A stretch of 7,669 nt of DNA, taken from positions 1 to 7,669 of the forward strand of contig CANHHI010000067.1 of NCBI GenBank assembly GCA_947460225.1. Reading direction: 5' to 3'. The notes beneath the pieces were generated by a model. It searched no databases. It was not told the DNA's origin and was given only the letters and a program-made list of their open reading frames with translations. The DNA comes from Flavobacteriales bacterium (GTDB lineage: Bacteria; Bacteroidota; Bacteroidia; Flavobacteriales_D; CANHHI01). The position numbers were made by a program, and so were the translations under genes. Positions 6,901-7,669 of this stretch are shown here, in pieces. Position 1 is the first letter of the stretch. Each line of letters opens with the position of its first letter.

Positions 6901-7048
6901 AAATCCCAGATATGGTAATGTTTGGCGGGGTAATGTCCGGATACATCGCCCGTGGCAAAAGCACCATGGCAATCAATCCAAGTAAGGATATTAAAATAGC
7001 GGAGACTATTGCCGCAACAGGTCTCTCAATGAATGTTTTGGCTATCAT
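3905..7048 (-). CDS. RND-family multidrug efflux pump, AcrB/MexB-like inner-membrane transporter (HAE1)
   Basis: This complete 1047-residue protein is close to the length of AcrB (1049). HAE1 pumps are proton-driven trimers that expel drugs, detergents or other amphiphiles from periplasm and inner membrane through a fusion protein and an outer-membrane channel. Visible landmarks: TM1 about residues 10-31, a first large periplasmic loop to about 340, TM2 341-360, TM4 with FGMILAIGIVVDDAI carrying the proton-relay pair D408-D409, a second periplasmic loop, and TM10 with LIGLSAKTSILIVEF carrying K942. These match AcrB D407/D408 and K940. RPILMTGLAFILG and the Gly-rich NGAGY segment also match the family; divalent-metal HME pumps are disfavoured by the overall AcrB similarity. 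The Gly-Phe-rich switch loop of AcrB is replaced by NFLLGGVSISSSG. The ATG at 7048 lies 4 nt after the fusion-protein stop in an A-rich context without Shine-Dalgarno. The last five codons (GNGF and stop) lie in a repeat. Substrates cannot be deduced. Confidence 0.97.
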   Translation of the reverse strand: MIAKTFIERPVAAIVSAILISLLGLIAMVLLPRAMYPDITPPNITISGIYVGANATTVEETVLTPIENAINGVPDLMYIQGKTTNYGNFLIEVTFETGTNINDALLEVQNRIRQVEPILPEEVRRSGVGIQKSIPTLLKYVMFFSPNQTHSVEFITNYVKINVLPEISRIKGVGQAILEGAPFAMRVWLDPGKMMQFKISPQQVVQAIDEQNAQVAAGIIGRPPVQKNQVFEYNVQAGGKLTTIAEFESIIVAKESSGALVFLKDIARIELGEESYGIVRSTKGHKGAGFSIFPAPGANSLEVAAMVEEKMEDLKKSFPSDFEYNTPWDVTLFIKESLSEVVYIFFEALLLVVLVVFLFLQSWRATIISLLAIPVSILGTFAFLFALGFSVNSITLFGMILAIGIVVDDAIIVVEAVQHHIDHQKLSAKDATILAMKEISSPVIATALILAAVFVPVAFIPGITGGLFKQFAITISISVLISAFVALSLTPALCTMLMKGNPVHAGSTGLNAFFYQFNTWLEKQTGKYGRIIKNSLHHLKFTLWLLLGLFVLTGVFAKITPTSFLPKEDIGSIFITLDLPSATASGQTQKVLEEIEQLVLQNPTVENTVYVSEVNFLLGGVSISSSGTMFVITKDFKTRHKENLLIGQALIDTLYKELKPIKDANILILGFPPIDGLGNADGFSFIIKQNQGSVEELEQVANNFLAKLLERQEIDYAFSTFSTDVPNIQLKIDKPKAYQLDLTIPDINYALQVFLGGFYVNDFNLYNQNFKVFLQAEGSYRERVEQLSAFHVRNSQGDMIPLSNVVQTEFGSGAQVISHFNTKRAVEINGLETMGYSSGDVLLALQELAKTELPSGYTYEFAGASLQEVRSGNTATLILLLSLVFVFLFLAALYESWTVPFAVLAAIPIGILGAFVALYFAGFENSVYAQIALVTLIGLSAKTSILIVEFCKDKYEAGTPLLEAATQASVQRLRPILMTGLAFILGVVALMRANGAGYAPKNNLGWAVFGGMIAIVFVSIFFVPALYVFIVKITTKNGRTKNVGNGF

Positions 7049-7052
7049 TTTT

Positions 7053-7669
7053 TTATTTTTCTGCGTTAATGCGTACTGTTTGTCCTGCTTTCAAGCCCTG
7101 CATGCCTTCCACCACGAGTTTATCGCCCGCACTCAAACCTTGTTTAATGATTTGCAGGTTTTCAAAACTGGGTCCAAGTTCGAGTTTTCTTTCTTCTACT
7201 TTGCCTGCTTCATCTATCACATACACAAAATTTTGGTTGAGCAGTTTTCTAATCACTCTTTGCGGAATGGCTAGGCTAGGTTTTTGCGTTTCTGCCTTGA
7301 CTTCCACCTCTACTTTTGCATTGATACCGGGTTTTAAAATATCATTTGGATTGTTAAAAACAATTTGCATGCGCAAAGTTCCCGTGGACGGGTCTATTAA
7401 ATTGTCCACAAATTTTAATTTACCGTGTTCTGCATAACGTTCGCCATTGGGCAAAATCAATTCAAAATCAAAAATATTTTCCAATTTTACCTCTTGCGCC
7501 TGCAAAATCAAATTGAAATAATCTTTTTCGCTGACAAAAATATCGGCAAGCATGGTGTTTTTTTCGGCAAGCACGGCTAAAATCGTTTGATTTGGCGTGA
7601 CCAAATCACCAATTTTCACCCGACTGATGCCAATGTAGCCATCAAAAGGGGCTTTGATTGTGGCATAAC
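7053..7669 (-). CDS. RND efflux membrane fusion protein (AcrA/MexA-like), C-terminal part, truncated by window edge
   Basis: This is the periplasmic adaptor that links the adjacent inner-membrane pump to an outer-membrane channel. The frame stays open to the right edge, and the GTG at 7619 is internal, not the start. About 204 residues are visible. They begin in the second half of the lipoyl/barrel-sandwich domain (YATIKAPFDGYIG, then GDLVTPNQTI), continue through the beta-barrel (ADIFVSEKDY, IDPSTGTLRMQIVFNNP, LKPGINAKVEVE) and end in the membrane-proximal domain (AIPQRVIRKL, FVYVIDEAGKVEERKLELG, GLKAGQTVRI). The alpha-hairpin, N-terminal half and any lipidation signal are outside. The TAA stop at 7053-7055 is separated from the pump's ATG by 4 nt, so the two are almost certainly cotranscribed. 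Promoter and regulator, if any, lie beyond the right edge. Confidence 0.95.
   Translation of the reverse strand, partial: YATIKAPFDGYIGISRVKIGDLVTPNQTILAVLAEKNTMLADIFVSEKDYFNLILQAQEVKLENIFDFELILPNGERYAEHGKLKFVDNLIDPSTGTLRMQIVFNNPNDILKPGINAKVEVEVKAETQKPSLAIPQRVIRKLLNQNFVYVIDEAGKVEERKLELGPSFENLQIIKQGLSAGDKLVVEGMQGLKAGQTVRINAEK

Noticed and set aside
7053..7619. Membrane fusion protein starting at the GTG at 7619
   Set aside because: The frame continues upstream with typical lipoyl-domain residues (APFDGYIG), so this codon is internal and the gene runs off the window.

Overview
The window looks like a chromosomal segment from a moderately AT-rich member of the Bacteroidota. Reasons: gene starts have A/T-rich leaders without a clear Shine-Dalgarno, one leader carries a TTTG / TAnnTTTG-like promoter candidate, two adjacent genes encode lipoprotein-like products, and the photolyase and RND pump sequences have the flavour of that phylum. 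I cannot name the genus.

Layout from left to right. (1) Positions 2-703, plus strand: C-terminal half of a class I CPD photolyase, cut by the window edge. (2) Positions 704-1287: a 584-base non-coding region dominated by an unusual repeat made of strings of 13-15 nt hairpins with three-base loops. Two 94-nt copies lie in opposite orientation (711-804 and 882-975) and a half copy lies at 1150-1190. (3) Positions 1288-3117 and 3107-3811, plus strand: two genes overlapping by 11 nt. The first encodes a putative zinc-metallopeptidase lipoprotein (HELAH motif) and the second a small exported protein or lipoprotein of unknown family. A terminator-like stem-loop is embedded in the signal-peptide codons of the second gene. 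(4) Positions 3861-3919: another copy of the hairpin repeat, which runs into the 3' end of the next gene. (5) Positions 7048-3905, minus strand: a complete AcrB/MexB-type RND pump. Immediately upstream of it, at 7669-7053 on the minus strand, is the C-terminal part of its membrane fusion protein, cut by the right edge.

The membrane fusion protein and RND pump form one operon (4-nt gap) and together build two parts of a tripartite efflux system; no outer-membrane channel gene follows the pump in the window. The two lipoprotein-type genes form a second, convergent operon. Base composition falls sharply through the second half of the metallopeptidase gene and stays low through its partner.

The most interesting material is the hairpin repeat. 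Comparison of copies shows stems that change sequence but stay paired while linkers, and some loops, stay the same. That points to selection or copying at the level of the palindrome.
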